Origin: Stictocephala bisonia
Taxonomy: Eukaryota; Arthropoda; Insecta; Hemiptera; Membracidae
Length of the DNA stretch: 64,000 nt
Assembly (NCBI GenBank): GCA_035578905.1
Contig: JAQJVL010002606.1
Coordinates: 1 to 64,000 of the forward strand
Direction: 5' to 3'
A program made the position numbers and the translations under genes. Below, piece after piece: positions 34,764-45,429 of the stretch. Below the pieces are notes generated by a model. It was not told the origin of the DNA and searched no databases. It saw nothing but the letters and a program-made list of their open reading frames with translations. Numbering within the stretch: position 1 is the stretch's first letter; each line of letters begins with the position of its first letter.

Positions 34764-37197
34764 GACTCCAGTGCTCGCGCGGATCACAATAGTGTTCCAC
34801 TGATTTTGTTTTCGCTGCCATTAGCAGTTGGCAACACGCTCGACCTTGAACGGCCATATACCTTCCCGCCACGTCCTCAGGCACCTGTCCGTGCAGTTCC
34901 AGCGACCGCTATACTATCCTGTTGATACAGTGCGTGTTTGTTTTACTATTTGTCACCAGTGGATCACTACTGTGATCCGTGCGACCAAACACGTACCTCG
35001 TGACGACAGTAACACGAAATCTTTTCGTTAGTTATTTATTTTAAATATTAATATTTTTGTATGCGACTGGCTGTATTAGTGTGTTATTATGTCGGAGTGT
35101 GATAATCAACAGTTGAGGCGGTGGTTAGCAGAAACTGAGAGTGATTGTGAGAGCATTATTGGTGTTGAGGATCCTAACGAGGTTGAGGAGGATTTATTAG
35201 AACAACCTGATGACCAAAGTGACTCAGAGGACGAAGGGGAAGAGGCTGCAGTTGCAGAAGAAGAAGAAGAATCAATGCCTTCCACAAGACCTGCAACACA
35301 ACCCCCTTTTGATGGTACACGTGTGTTTTACATAGGTAGACAAATGTCAACTGAACCAACTCGTTGGTATTTAGAGCCCCAGATAGCACATACTTCACGA
35401 ACACCTCGTTGCAACATAATACCTTCTTTTCACAGACCTGGCCCAGTAGGTAATGCAAAAAATGCAGCCACTCCTCTCGATGCATTGGCTTGCTTGATTG
35501 ATGATGAGATGATAAGTCAAATTGTTGAATGTACAAACATTTACATTGATAATGTAAAAAACAATTTTGCCAGGGAACGGGATGTAAAGCTTACTGATGA
35601 GATGGAGGTTAAGTCTTTATTAGGGTTACTATACCTTATTGGTGTGTTAAAATCTGGCCGGAGAAATGTTCTTGATTTATGGAATAATACATATGGAACT
35701 GGTTGTGACGCTGTTTATCTTACAATGAGTGAACATCGCTTTAGGTTCCTTATGCGTTGTATGAGATGTGATAACATTCATGACAGAGAAGAACGTCGCT
35801 CACTTGACAAACTGGCTCCTGTCAGGCTACTTTTTGTCAGATTTGTTTAAAATTGTGAGAAGTCATTCAAGCCTACTGATTATCTTACTATTGATGAACA
35901 ACTTGTTGCTTTCCGTGGCAGGTGCCCTTTTCGGCAATATATGCCCAAAAAACCGGCTAAGTTCGGTATAAAGGTGTACGCATTAGTTTCAGCATCAAAC
36001 TTTTATGCAACTAAACTAGAAGTGTACGTTGGGAAGCAGCCTAATGGCCCCTATCAAGTTAGTAACAGAACAGCAGATCTTGTTGATCGCTTGGTGGAAC
36101 CGGTTGTAGGTTCGAACAGGAACATAACTGCAGATAATTTTTTTTCTTCTGTCTCCATGGCCTTACGACTCTTAGAAGAGAAATCAATTACATATGTTGG
36201 GACCCTTAGAAAAAAATAAGCCTGAAATTCCAGCATGCTTCTTGCCTGATGCCAACAGAGAGCCAAAATCATGCCTGTTTGGCTTTCAAGAAAAGTGTAC
36301 GTTGGTGTCATACGTTCCCGCCAAGAAGAGGGCGGTTTGTGCAATATCTACTATGCACAATACAAAAGCAATAGATGCTGACACTGGCACAGAAATGAAA
36401 CCCTGCATCATCACTACTTATAATAATACAAAGCATGGAGTGGACATACTAGACAAGATGTGTAGGCAATACGATGTGTCTAGAAATTCCCGTAGATGGC
36501 CCCTTACACTATTCTTCCATATCATGAATGTAGCTGGAGTCAATGCTTTAGTTATTCATAGAGCAAACAAAAACTACATTGATGTCAGCCGCAGAGAGTT
36601 CTTGCAAAATTTGGCTCTTGATTTGTTGAAACCAGCGGTTCACAGACGTATAACTCAGGAATCTTTGCCAAGGGAGATAAAACGTCGGGGCAACATTTTC
36701 CTTGGTATTGAAGAAGAAGTAGCTGCAGTTCAACCGCCAACTTCTGCAATGGGAAGGTGTTTCCTGTGTGGGCGTAGCCGCAACAAAACAACAAGAAAGA
36801 CATGCAGCAAGTGCAATCACTGGGTGTGTCCAGAACACCAAAACATTGTTTGTGCCGGCTGCTCTAAATAAACAACCTTGTATTATTGAACTAAACATTT
36901 TGATTTCATAATTTGAAACTAGTACAGTGTTTTGTCATACAGCTTATTGCTAAAGATTATCCATCAAATTTTTACTATTTCTGGTTTTTGTCAGCTTTGA
37001 TTTAGAATATTGAAAAAATAAATAATATTTGCCTGGAAACTAAACTTTGTATTTATAACTCTTTTATTTACCTCATTCAGTGATAATATTGAGCTTACAG
37101 TCGATTTTATTTGTCCAAAACTCATTTAAACGAGTGGATCACAATAGTGATCCACGCGACCAAACACGTTATGCTGGGTAGCGCGACCACTGGAGTG
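34764..37197 (+). mobile_element. piggyBac-4 transposon, 3' of the DLQ-2 gene
   Basis: TTAA at 34760-34763 and 37198-37201 flank ends that share ACTCCAGTG-TCGCGC in inverted orientation. Length 2.43 kb. Both ends carry a palindromic GTGGATCAC..GTGATCC block followed by GCGACCAAACACG (34959-34990 and 37134-37170), in direct orientation. Confidence 0.93.
35089..36871 (+). pseudogene. piggyBac-4 transposase, one stop and one frameshift
   Basis: ATG at 35089, acidic N-terminus (SECDNQQLRRWL), then TIDEQLVAFRGRCPF (first Asp), NITADNFFSSV (second), KHGVDILDKM (third) and a C-terminal finger domain CFLCGRSRNK, CSKC, CPEH, CAGC, stop at 36871. Only two lesions: an in-frame TAA at 35848 and a one-base change in an A run at 36215. 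It is the least damaged piggyBac gene in the window. Confidence 0.93.
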
Positions 37198-37201
37198 TTA
37201 A

Positions 37202-38057
37202 TGGATTCTTTCTAGAGCTAGCCTATCTAATATTAGACAATTTATTTGTCAACATTTTAAAACATTCAGGGATTTAGGTAGACTACAAGTTGTACTCAAA
37301 TATTCAACATTGTCATTATAGATTTATATATCAAGTACGTTTTTGTTGTTTATAAACAGAATGTCCATGAATTTCCATGATTTTGTGTAATATAGTACCT
37401 TAAGAAAACTAAAACCATTAATGTTTCATTCTGTTTAAACATGTGTTACAAATTAGGCCTATAACTTTAACTTTCTATTACCTATTATTTTCATTCATAG
37501 TAAAAATGTTTTTTCATTATTTCATTTTTTTATTATTACTTGAACACCCCTTATAAGAACAAATTATAGCTTAAATACCGTTATTAATTTACAGGTTCCT
37601 ATTATTAAAATAGTAATAATTTTTACCCAATAGAAGATTCAACTAATTGGCATAAGAATGTTCTTTTAAGTTTTGCCAAAAAGGTGTAACTATAAATATT
37701 GTGGGTTACTAACTCTTAAACTAACCACTTCATAAGTCTGCCAAAAGGGTGTAACCCTCAAAATGAGGGTTACACCCTTCTTCACTAGATGGCATTACAT
37801 TTTGGCAAAACGATGTAACCACATCCCGCACATGGGTTTAAAAATTTAATTTCTGTTAATTTGTTTTTTATTCTACGAAAGGGAGGCATTACTAAACCTT
37901 TAAAGGAGATACTTAGGCTTCCTAATATTGTAAAAGTGTTAATCAACGTTTTAATAATGTTTTATAAAGTTAGAAAATAGGCAGGTCAAAAGTGTTTTTC
38001 CTCTCTCCTGTAAATTTTATAGTTTGTTGGTTAAGACCTTTTGCCAAAACACCATCG
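37202..38057. other. DLQ-2 right subterminal region
   Basis: Non-coding. Copies of the ggcaaaaggTGTAAcc motif lie at about 37676, 37740, 37762 (reverse), 37800 and 38032 (reverse, part of the terminal repeat), mirroring the left end. Confidence 0.65.
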
Positions 38058-38405
38058 ATATGTAGGCCTACATATTCAATATCCAGTCAAATAATTTTTA
38101 TTCCACACTCTATTCAAAACTTGAACACAAGTTTCATAGATATACATCAAAACATATGGTATTGTTTTCTAATTGAACTGTAACATGTGTTTTTATTACT
38201 GAACTGTAACAAATGTTTTTATTACTCTTTCGCATTTTTTATGTTTGAAGTTGACCAATAGTCATTAATATAATAATAATTGTTTGTGGTGGTTGTTTGA
38301 TTATAGGTTATGTTTGATTTTCTGTTATTGCTTTGGTAGATGAAGTGAAGTATCGTGAACATTTTGTTTTTGTATATATATTATTATACTATTCTCTACA
38401 ACATT

Positions 38406-39111
38406 ATGAGAAGAGTGAAGAAAACTCGCAAAAGAACTGCTGAACTAAATAAACTTCGAATTATGAAAAGATGGATTAGTACAAAGGACAGGCTTGAAGT
38501 TGATGTAAGTCCTCAACCTAGTACATCTAAACAGATTGTTGAATTTACTAGTAATGTAAATATAGATAAAACGCCTGATAAAAGAGAAAGGCCGAAAGGT
38601 TTTGAATTGACAGACTCCTACAAAACTCCGATTGAAGACATAAAAAGTAATGCACCTACCTATTGCCTAATGGATTTGACCAAACTTACAACTTATTTAG
38701 AAGGCTTGCCTTGTAAGTATTGTTTAAATATCAATTCAGATATAAGAATATCTAATCCAAAGGGGTTTGCACAAGAAATATTTATGCACTGCAATACTTG
38801 TGATCAAACGTATAGTTTTGAAACGTCACAGAAAGTAACCGTCGAAACATCCAAAACTAGGCCACCTTATGATGTAAACCGGAGAATTATAAAAACTTTT
38901 ATTTCACTTGGCAAAGGCTATGCTGGCTTAGAAACATTATCCATGGGCATGAATATGCCCTGTATCCATCACTCAGCATACGATAAACAAATAATAGTAT
39001 TACAGAAATCTGCAAATCAGCAAGCTCTAGAATCAATGAAACGTGCACGAATAGAGGTAGAAAAAGCATATGGTGAGCTGAGTGAATCATTGGATATCCC
39101 AAAAATAAGTT
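38406..39111 (+). pseudogene. Mutator-like (MULE) transposase N-terminal half
   Basis: ATG at 38406 opens RRVKKTRKRTAELNKLR, then a CxxC finger (LPCKYCLNI) and a second (MHCNTCDQTYSF), followed by PYDVNRRIIKTFISLGKGY, AGLETLSMGMNMPC and a helical stretch ending PKISYP. This is the layout of the arthropod Mutator-like transposase domain before its catalytic core. The gene stops abruptly where a LINE fragment begins; the catalytic part is absent. No terminal repeat was identified. Confidence 0.7.
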
Positions 39112-39435
39112 ACCCTTTGCAAGAACAAATACACCTCCACTACCTTTATGGTTAAGCCTAGAAAAATCACAAATTACTTCGTATTCATGAAAGTTAATAC
39201 TATATAACTCAGCCTTCTTTAGGCCGTGTTCGCTTATTACAACAATATCAGGTTGTTCTTTCTGCAGAAATATATGAAGTAAATCAATTTTGTCCCTGAT
39301 ATATTGAATATTAAGATGAAATATTTTTATAATATTAGTTTTTTTGTCTTTATTTTCTTCATTATTTGACTGAATTAAATTGTGATTTTTCATGCTAGCA
39401 GATAATCTTTCTTTGTCATTTATTGTTCGTTTAAA
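39112..39435 (-). mobile_element. LINE endonuclease fragment
   Basis: On the minus strand, one frame reads IIKIFHLNIQYIRDKIDLL, QPDIVVISEHGL and GSGGVFVLA: the first 80-90 residues of an APE endonuclease of the same clade as the LINE at 25989. Both ends are abrupt and there is no RT or 3' tail, so it is not an ordinary 5'-truncated copy. Confidence 0.7.
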
Positions 39436-39439
39436 ACCG

Positions 39440-40411
39440 GTGCCATAACAAAAGATGTATTGGAGCATTACATAGGCAATGAAACGGTACAGGCATTCAA
39501 AATTTGTGATGAATGGAATGGAGAAGAAAAGGACCTATCATTGTTTAATGTATGGAAAAGAATGACTAATGAACTAGGCCTAAATCAAATGGAAATGCCA
39601 GTTCTACGGGACGTGGCTGAATCCATTGAAGATAATACAAGAGAAACAATAACCATTGATGATCAAAATGAGATTAGGCCTAATTTAAATGCACCGAACA
39701 GCCCTGAGGCAACTGATTTGGAAATATTTGACCCTGTAGCAAGTGAAATTTTGGAAGAAGTCACTTTAGAAAACCACAGCATAGAAATTCCTGTGGTCGA
39801 TGATTTAGAAAGTGTACATTCAATGTTAAAAGATGGCGGCATCCTTCTTTATACTGAGCCATCATCTCAGGAAATAAATGACAATAATAAAATACCCCAC
39901 AAAAAGAAATCTCAGTTCCGCTACCATCTACATCGTCTGGGGAAATGGTAATTTTCTCGCCATTCAAAAAAACATTGTTTTGGCCAGAACCAAGCAAGGA
40001 AATGAATAAAATTAGAAGAAATAAGGAAAAGATCCCAAGTGTTGCCACCTCCGCACAATGGGTTGAATACCATAAGAAAAAGATCATAAGAAAAGGGAGG
40101 AATAAAGAAAGAAAAATGAAAGAATGTTAAAAAGACAAATTAAAAAAGAAGAGATTGAAAAGAAAAGCACAAGCAAGAAATCTAAAATAACTGACTACAA
40201 TTGCACGAAGTGCAATGCTTCTTGGAACAATGAAAAAAAGCTTAACATTAACAACACGTGGATAGATTGCGACTCATGCAATAATAGTGTTCATTAAAAA
40301 TGCATTCCGAAGAATCATTTATCAAAATTCAACTTGGATGATCCTTTGTATGGAGATTCTGATTGTGATTTTTTGTGTGAAAACTGTAACAATGAGGATG
40401 AAGAAGATTAA
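39440..40411 (+). pseudogene. pogo-like transposase C-terminal part
   Basis: One frame holds an acidic linker after SLFNVWKRMTNEL. A frame change near 39935 leads to SPFKKTLFWPEPSK and EKIPSVATSAQWVEYHKKK, the characteristic tail of insect pogo/jerky-type transposases. A final PHD-like finger follows (YNCTKCNASW, WIDCDSCNNSVH, FLCENC) with one stop in it, ending at 40411. The DDE core is missing. A fragment with the core start lies at 22894-22985. Confidence 0.7.
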
Positions 40412-41121
40412 AAGTTATAAACATCTGATGTAAATATTGTTGTAAATAAGTTAAATATTTTTTTTATACTATACGTTAAAGAATCTTACCAAGACTACGA
40501 TTTCTCGTTTAAATACAAGACCATTTTAGGATTATAACTTAGGTAAGTTTTGTTTTTTAGATTTTAATTTAGTTTCATAAATTAGGCCTAAGTTTATACT
40601 TTAAGTTACCCAAGTTAACTTATCTTATTTGTCTTTTTAAAAATGGAATCATCGTAGTGTCAACTTTTGGCACAAATACCTGTCAGCTATTGGTTCACAC
40701 ACAAAATTGAGGTGTCAGCTTTAGGTACATTAACAAGTAATTTGTTATTATTAATTAAAATATTATTATTTTAAAAAAAAATAACATAATGGATGCTAAT
40801 ATAACATCTTTTATAACCAAATAATACTATAAATACATTATAATGGGACTTTTTAAATGTTAACGTTACAATTAAAATTGTAATTGGTTAAAATGGCCTT
40901 ATACTGTCAGCTTTTTGTACACTTACCTTAATTACCATTTTTTTAAAAAACAGTGACTGTCTATCAGAATACAATTTGATAAGTTTTATTTAACTTATTA
41001 AATATCTTAATAGACATAACTACTCAACGTTTTACTTAGCCTATTGCAGCTTCTATTTATCTGATTGTTACTTGTTGTGTTATAGTTGTGGATACTAGTA
41101 TTGAGAACAGAAAATGGTACG
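40412..41121. other. Probable pogo 3' subterminal region
   Basis: Non-coding. Three degenerate copies of a unit like gTGTCAGCTTTTGGTACA lie at about 40659, 40714 and 40907, resembling transposon subterminal repeats. The outer end was not located. Confidence 0.4.
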
Positions 41122-41177
41122 GTCAGTTGGGGCTATTGTGATACACCCCAAAACTTGGGGCTAATGTGATACATGAC

Positions 41178-41201
41178 AAAAAAAAAAAAAAAAAAAAAAA
41201 A
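41178..41201. repeat. 24-bp A homopolymer in pogo-2 5' region
   Basis: An uninterrupted A run just inside the left end of pogo-2. Confidence 0.9.
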
Positions 41202-41894
41202 CACTTTCCTAATCATTTAGAGTTCTGAAAAAAATACATAATATAGTCAATGTTATGTTAGTTGACCACCAATAATAATTTAAATAATAATACCACATTA
41301 ACCCGCCATAGGTCACCATGTTAGATGACAGCTAACAACAAATATTATTATACAGACATTTTTTTTATTCGGTGGCCTTTAACCCTATGCAGCCTCAAGT
41401 GCTTATTTGACTATATTTAAGACATTTTGCCGCTTTTGAATGTTAAGTTGGCTGTACTGACTCATCGCTAGGGAGGGGGAAAGTGGGGGGCGCGCTGCCT
41501 GTGAGACGCCAGCTAGTAGTAGTGATGGGCAAAACGGGTTTTTTGAATGAACCGGCTCTTTCAGATCAGCTCACTGATATGAGCCGGATCATTCGGGTCT
41601 CGGGTCATTCGGTTCATGTCGTCAAAGTTCAGTCAGATGTTCCAAACGGCTCTCTCCCCTCCCCACTCCTCCACGATCACAATACCAAAGTGCCTACATT
41701 ATCTTCATCGACACTCCACAGCTGATCTAATAACACAGCTGCAGCTGATCCAATCTTGGCGCCAAAACACAGTTCTGATTCTTCGTTCTTTCGCATTGCG
41801 TTATGACCATTATTTTGACTTGTGTTCCCATAAATATAAAATAAACCTCAACTTACTACGTGTATCATATCCATTATTTAAATAGTGATTGACA

Positions 41895-44416
41895 ATGTCT
41901 TCAAGAAAACGGAGCTTTATATGGACTACTTTTACTGAAGCTGGTGACTCTAAAGCTAAGTGCAATATTTGTTCAAATATCATAAAATATTCTAAAGGCT
42001 CAACAGGAAACTTAAGTAGACATTTAAAAACAAAACATCCTACAGTAGATATAACGAGATGTTTTCTTAATGAGACTGATTCAGTAATGATAAATGATGA
42101 TAATGATATGCCTACAAATAATACTTGCCCTCAAGCAGGCTCAAGTCCTTCAATAGGTGTAGTAGCATTAGAAATGCCAATACGAAATCAACCTGCCACC
42201 TCATCATGTGATCCTGGTCCTTCTTCATCAACCATACCAATTAACAGCCTTTCAAATACTCAAACAAGACTAATATCATTCATTAATAAACCCTTACCAC
42301 AATCGCGCAGTAAACTTTTAGACAATCAGTTGGTCAGAGTAATAACACAGGAATAACAGCCCCTGTCTTTAGTAGATGACAAAGAGTTCAAAACTTTTAT
42401 CAATATGCTTAATCCTGGATATACCTTGCCAAGTCGTAAAACTCTTTCTACAAATCTAATACCACAGCACTATAAAAGAGTTTCAGATATGGTCCAGTCT
42501 GAAATCGCACAAGCTACAGGTGTTTCATTAACAATCGATGGTTGGACATCTGTTGCAAACGAAAACTACATTGCAATTACCGCACACTACATAAATGAAT
42601 TGGGAGACCTTAAAAGTAACCTTTTAGAGTGAATTGAAAACAGTAAGAGTCACACTGCCTCAAATTTATCTGACGAATTAAAAAAATTGTGTTGCTAAAT
42701 GGGGTATCAGTGATAAAATTGTAGCTGTTGTTAGTGACAACGCAGCCAATATGAAAGCAGCTATTACATTGTGTGGATGGCGCAACATACCTTGCTTTGC
42801 GCATACAGTTAATCTAACTGTACAAAGTGGCGTCGAACAAATTTCAGAAATAAAAACAAAAGCAAAGTCTACAGAAAAGTACTTTAAAAAGAGTGCACAA
42901 GCTTACAACAAATTTCATAACATGCAAAAACAAATTAATTGCAAAGAGCTCAGGCTTAAGCAAGAAGTGCCGACTAGATGGAATTCTAGTCTTTATATGT
43001 TTGAAAGACTTTTGGAGGTAAGAGAACCCCTAATTTCAACATTGGCTTTAACCAATCCCCAATTAAATACTATAACAGAGGCTGAATGGAACGTCATTAG
43101 CGAAGCATGTGAAGTTATAAAATTCTTCGAAGAAATAACAGTGGAGATGAGCAGCCAAAAAAGTGTCACCATATCTAAGTTTATTTTTTTGAGCAAATCA
43201 ATGCTCAAGCACGTTCAAGATATGAAGCGTATCACAAAGAGTCCTGAAATCTATCAGATATGTGAGAAGATGATTGAAGAGATAAATACGCGTTTCAAAG
43301 ATGTAGATACCGACGCATTAATGCGGGAGAGCACTATATTGGACCCAAGATTAAAAAAGTATGGCTTCAAAAATGATGATTTTTATAATCGTGCATATAG
43401 AAAAGTCTCCCAACAATTCATATTTTTTGCCTCCAGAATCGTTTTAGTAACTAATTTAGCTAGGGTTACTTACCCGATACCGTCAACGATTCTAGTGATG
43501 TTTAGTAATTGCTGATTACTATAGTTTCGACCTCATTGGGTCATTATCAAATCATACAAGACGTCAGTTTCACAATCTCACTTCTGACTTGAAGTTTGTC
43601 AATTGCATGTAATTTAAATGGAATGATAAAACTGTGGACTTGTAACACATATTCACATTAACACTTATACACATCTATATACTATTACATTTAGCACACT
43701 TAACACGTACAGAGTTCGGTATCGCAACGCCGGCCGGCAACAAGTTTTAATACGTGTTAAGTGTGCTAAATGTAATAGTATATAGATGTGTATAAGTGTT
43801 AATGTGAATATGTGTTACAAGTCCACAGTTTTATCATTCCATTTAAATTACATGCAATTGACAAACTTCAAGTCAGAAGTGAGATTGTGAAACTGACGTC
43901 TTGTATGATTTGATAATGACCCAATGAGGTCGAAACTATAGTAATCAGCAATTACTAAACATCACTAGAATCGTTGACGGTATCGGGTAAGTAACCCTAG
44001 TTAAATTAGTATCCCAACAAGTTTAAGGTATTTTAATTACCCCACTAAATCCCGTTCAAGAAGAAATTGACGATGAGCCAGTTGCCAAAACATCAAAAGC
44101 TTGGGGAGAGTTCGACAACACTGTAAAACACGTTTTGGCAAACGATAATCCTGCAGCAGCAGCTATAATAGAGACGGACAAAAACATAAATGAAAATCTA
44201 CTTCCCAAAACGCAGAATCCCCTAAAATGGTGGGAAGAGAAGCGGTTTGTCTATCCAAGGCTTTATCAGCTGATGAAACGTCGTTTCTGTATACCGGCCT
44301 CATCCACACCTTGCAAACGCATATTTTCCCAGACTGGACAAATATTAACAGATCGTCGCAATAGGCTTAAATCTAAACTAATGTCACAGATAATTTTTTT
44401 ACACGTTAATATGTAA
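41895..44416 (+). pseudogene. BED-type hAT transposase, interrupted by a palindrome
   Basis: ATG at 41895 begins a BED zinc finger (KCNICSNII ... HLKTKHP). The core follows with SLTIDGWTSV (first Asp), VVSDNAANMKAAI (second Asp) and CFAHTVNLTVQ. The frame is lost at about 43430 where the palindrome enters, and resumes after 44010 to the dimerisation domain (STPCKRIFSQTGQILTDRR), stop at 44416. Stops at 42354 and 42629 and a frame change near 42690 inactivate it. In the dimerisation motif the usual S-E-R is C-K-R. Confidence 0.88.
43450..44010. mobile_element. Near-perfect 260-bp palindrome (foldback element)
   Basis: Arms 43450-43709 and 43751-44010 are each 260 bp and appear complementary throughout except for about one mismatch near the outer ends. 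The 41-bp loop contains cgccggccggc. It has no coding capacity. It interrupts the hAT gene. No clear target duplication is visible. It is either a very young foldback MITE or an inverted-duplication artefact. Confidence 0.85.
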
Positions 44417-45236
44417 TCTTTAATTCATAATTCTTTTTATTTGACTTATTTGAATTAGGTTATAGAACATTTATGTTCCTATTATAGTTCATAAGGTCTA
44501 GTTGAAATTCTTTTACTTTCCAACATTATCCTACTAATTATTGTATTCTAATTTTTTTTTTTTACTTTAGTGCAATATTTATACGTATTTTAGTTCCTTT
44601 GTTACCAAACCAAATATTTGTTGTATCCCTTGATGATTTTCTTATATTCTTATTTAATACAAATAACATGTTATATAAACGAAATTGTGTTTATAGAAAA
44701 TGTATGTTCATGATTGTTATGTTTTAGTCCATACCCTAGTTGGAGAAATTACTTTCCACCATTATTCTACAAATTATTTTCCTCTCACATTTTTTTACTT
44801 GCAATATATTTTTTACTTAATTGCAATATATTTACATGTTATTGGTTCCTTTGTTATCAAACCAAATATTTTGTTCCATACCAAACTTATGTTATTTTTT
44901 CTTATATACTTATATAATTAAAATAAAATAATTATATGTTCAAAAATTTGCGTTTTTTATTTCTATTTACTTTATATTATTTAGTTGTATTATATCTAAT
45001 ATTTTGTTTAAACCACGGAATTTTGTAAGGTTAGAATTACCAAAGGTTTGTTTATTGATTGACGTAAAAGAAAGAAGCACTAATAATGTTAAATGAATAC
45101 TTCCTGGTCCTGCCTTGATTTTTAAAATTACTGGTTAAGTTAAATCTGAAAGAGCCGGATCATTTTTGTTTCGGCTCACGGCTCACCTGATGAACCGGAT
45201 CAGTGAGCCGGGTCTTGAGCGGATCGCCCATCTCTA
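44417..45236. other. hAT 3' untranslated and terminal region
   Basis: AT-rich with a partly duplicated segment: gttatgtt..tagt..accctagttg near 44720 resembles 44460-44510. The hAT terminal repeat closes it. Confidence 0.5.
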
Positions 45237-45429
45237 GCTAGTAGGTGACTGACCACGTTGCAGTGTTTGTTAGCTGCCAGATATACAGGTGACCGATCAC
45301 GTTCGAGTTTTTTCACATTAGTTTTTACTTGCAAGTTGTTTTGATGTTATTAGTTTGTGTTTTTTTTAGTGTATATATTGTAAATAGTTTGTTTGTTATA
45401 TATTACTTGTTTTGCATGAATTTATAGTT

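Larger units (their letters stand above)
23316..38057 (+). mobile_element. DLQ-2: large DDE-like transposon with nested insertions
   Basis: The left end CGATGGTGTTATGGCAAAAG (23316) is matched in reverse by the right end at 38057, about 28 of 30 bases, 14.7 kb apart. Both ends are flanked by ATAT (23312-23315; 38058-38061). Both ends carry the same subterminal 20-bp motif. The body contains pieces of a transposase of the same family as the copy at 48235-50677, in one orientation and in order. Removing piggyBac-2, piggyBac-4 and the piggyBac-3/LINE block leaves an element of roughly 4 kb. The family resembles repetitive insect and cnidarian genes with a DUF7869-like domain. Assignment to the Sola superfamily (4-bp duplications) is only a guess. 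Confidence 0.75.
41520..45236 (+). mobile_element. hAT transposon, BED-finger (Ac-like)
   Basis: Ends tagtgatgggcaaaacgg and, reversed, tagagatgggcgatccg. A perfect 8-bp target duplication gctagtag lies at 41512-41519 and 45237-45244. These are hAT hallmarks. Length 3.7 kb including a 561-bp palindromic insertion. It sits in the 5' region of piggyBac-5. Subterminal GAACCGG and GAGCCGG motifs recur at both ends. Confidence 0.95.

Noticed and set aside
23316..38057. Reading the widely spaced inverted repeats as a Maverick/Polinton virus-like element
   Set aside because: No polymerase B, integrase, ATPase or capsid genes; the contents are ordinary transposons, the ends are short and the duplication is 4 bp ATAT rather than 6 bp.
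22894..40411. Treating the pogo fragment at 22.9 kb and the pogo tail at 39.4 kb as one interrupted gene
   Set aside because: The middle of the transposase is absent and a Mutator-like gene lies between, so the link is not supported beyond shared strand.
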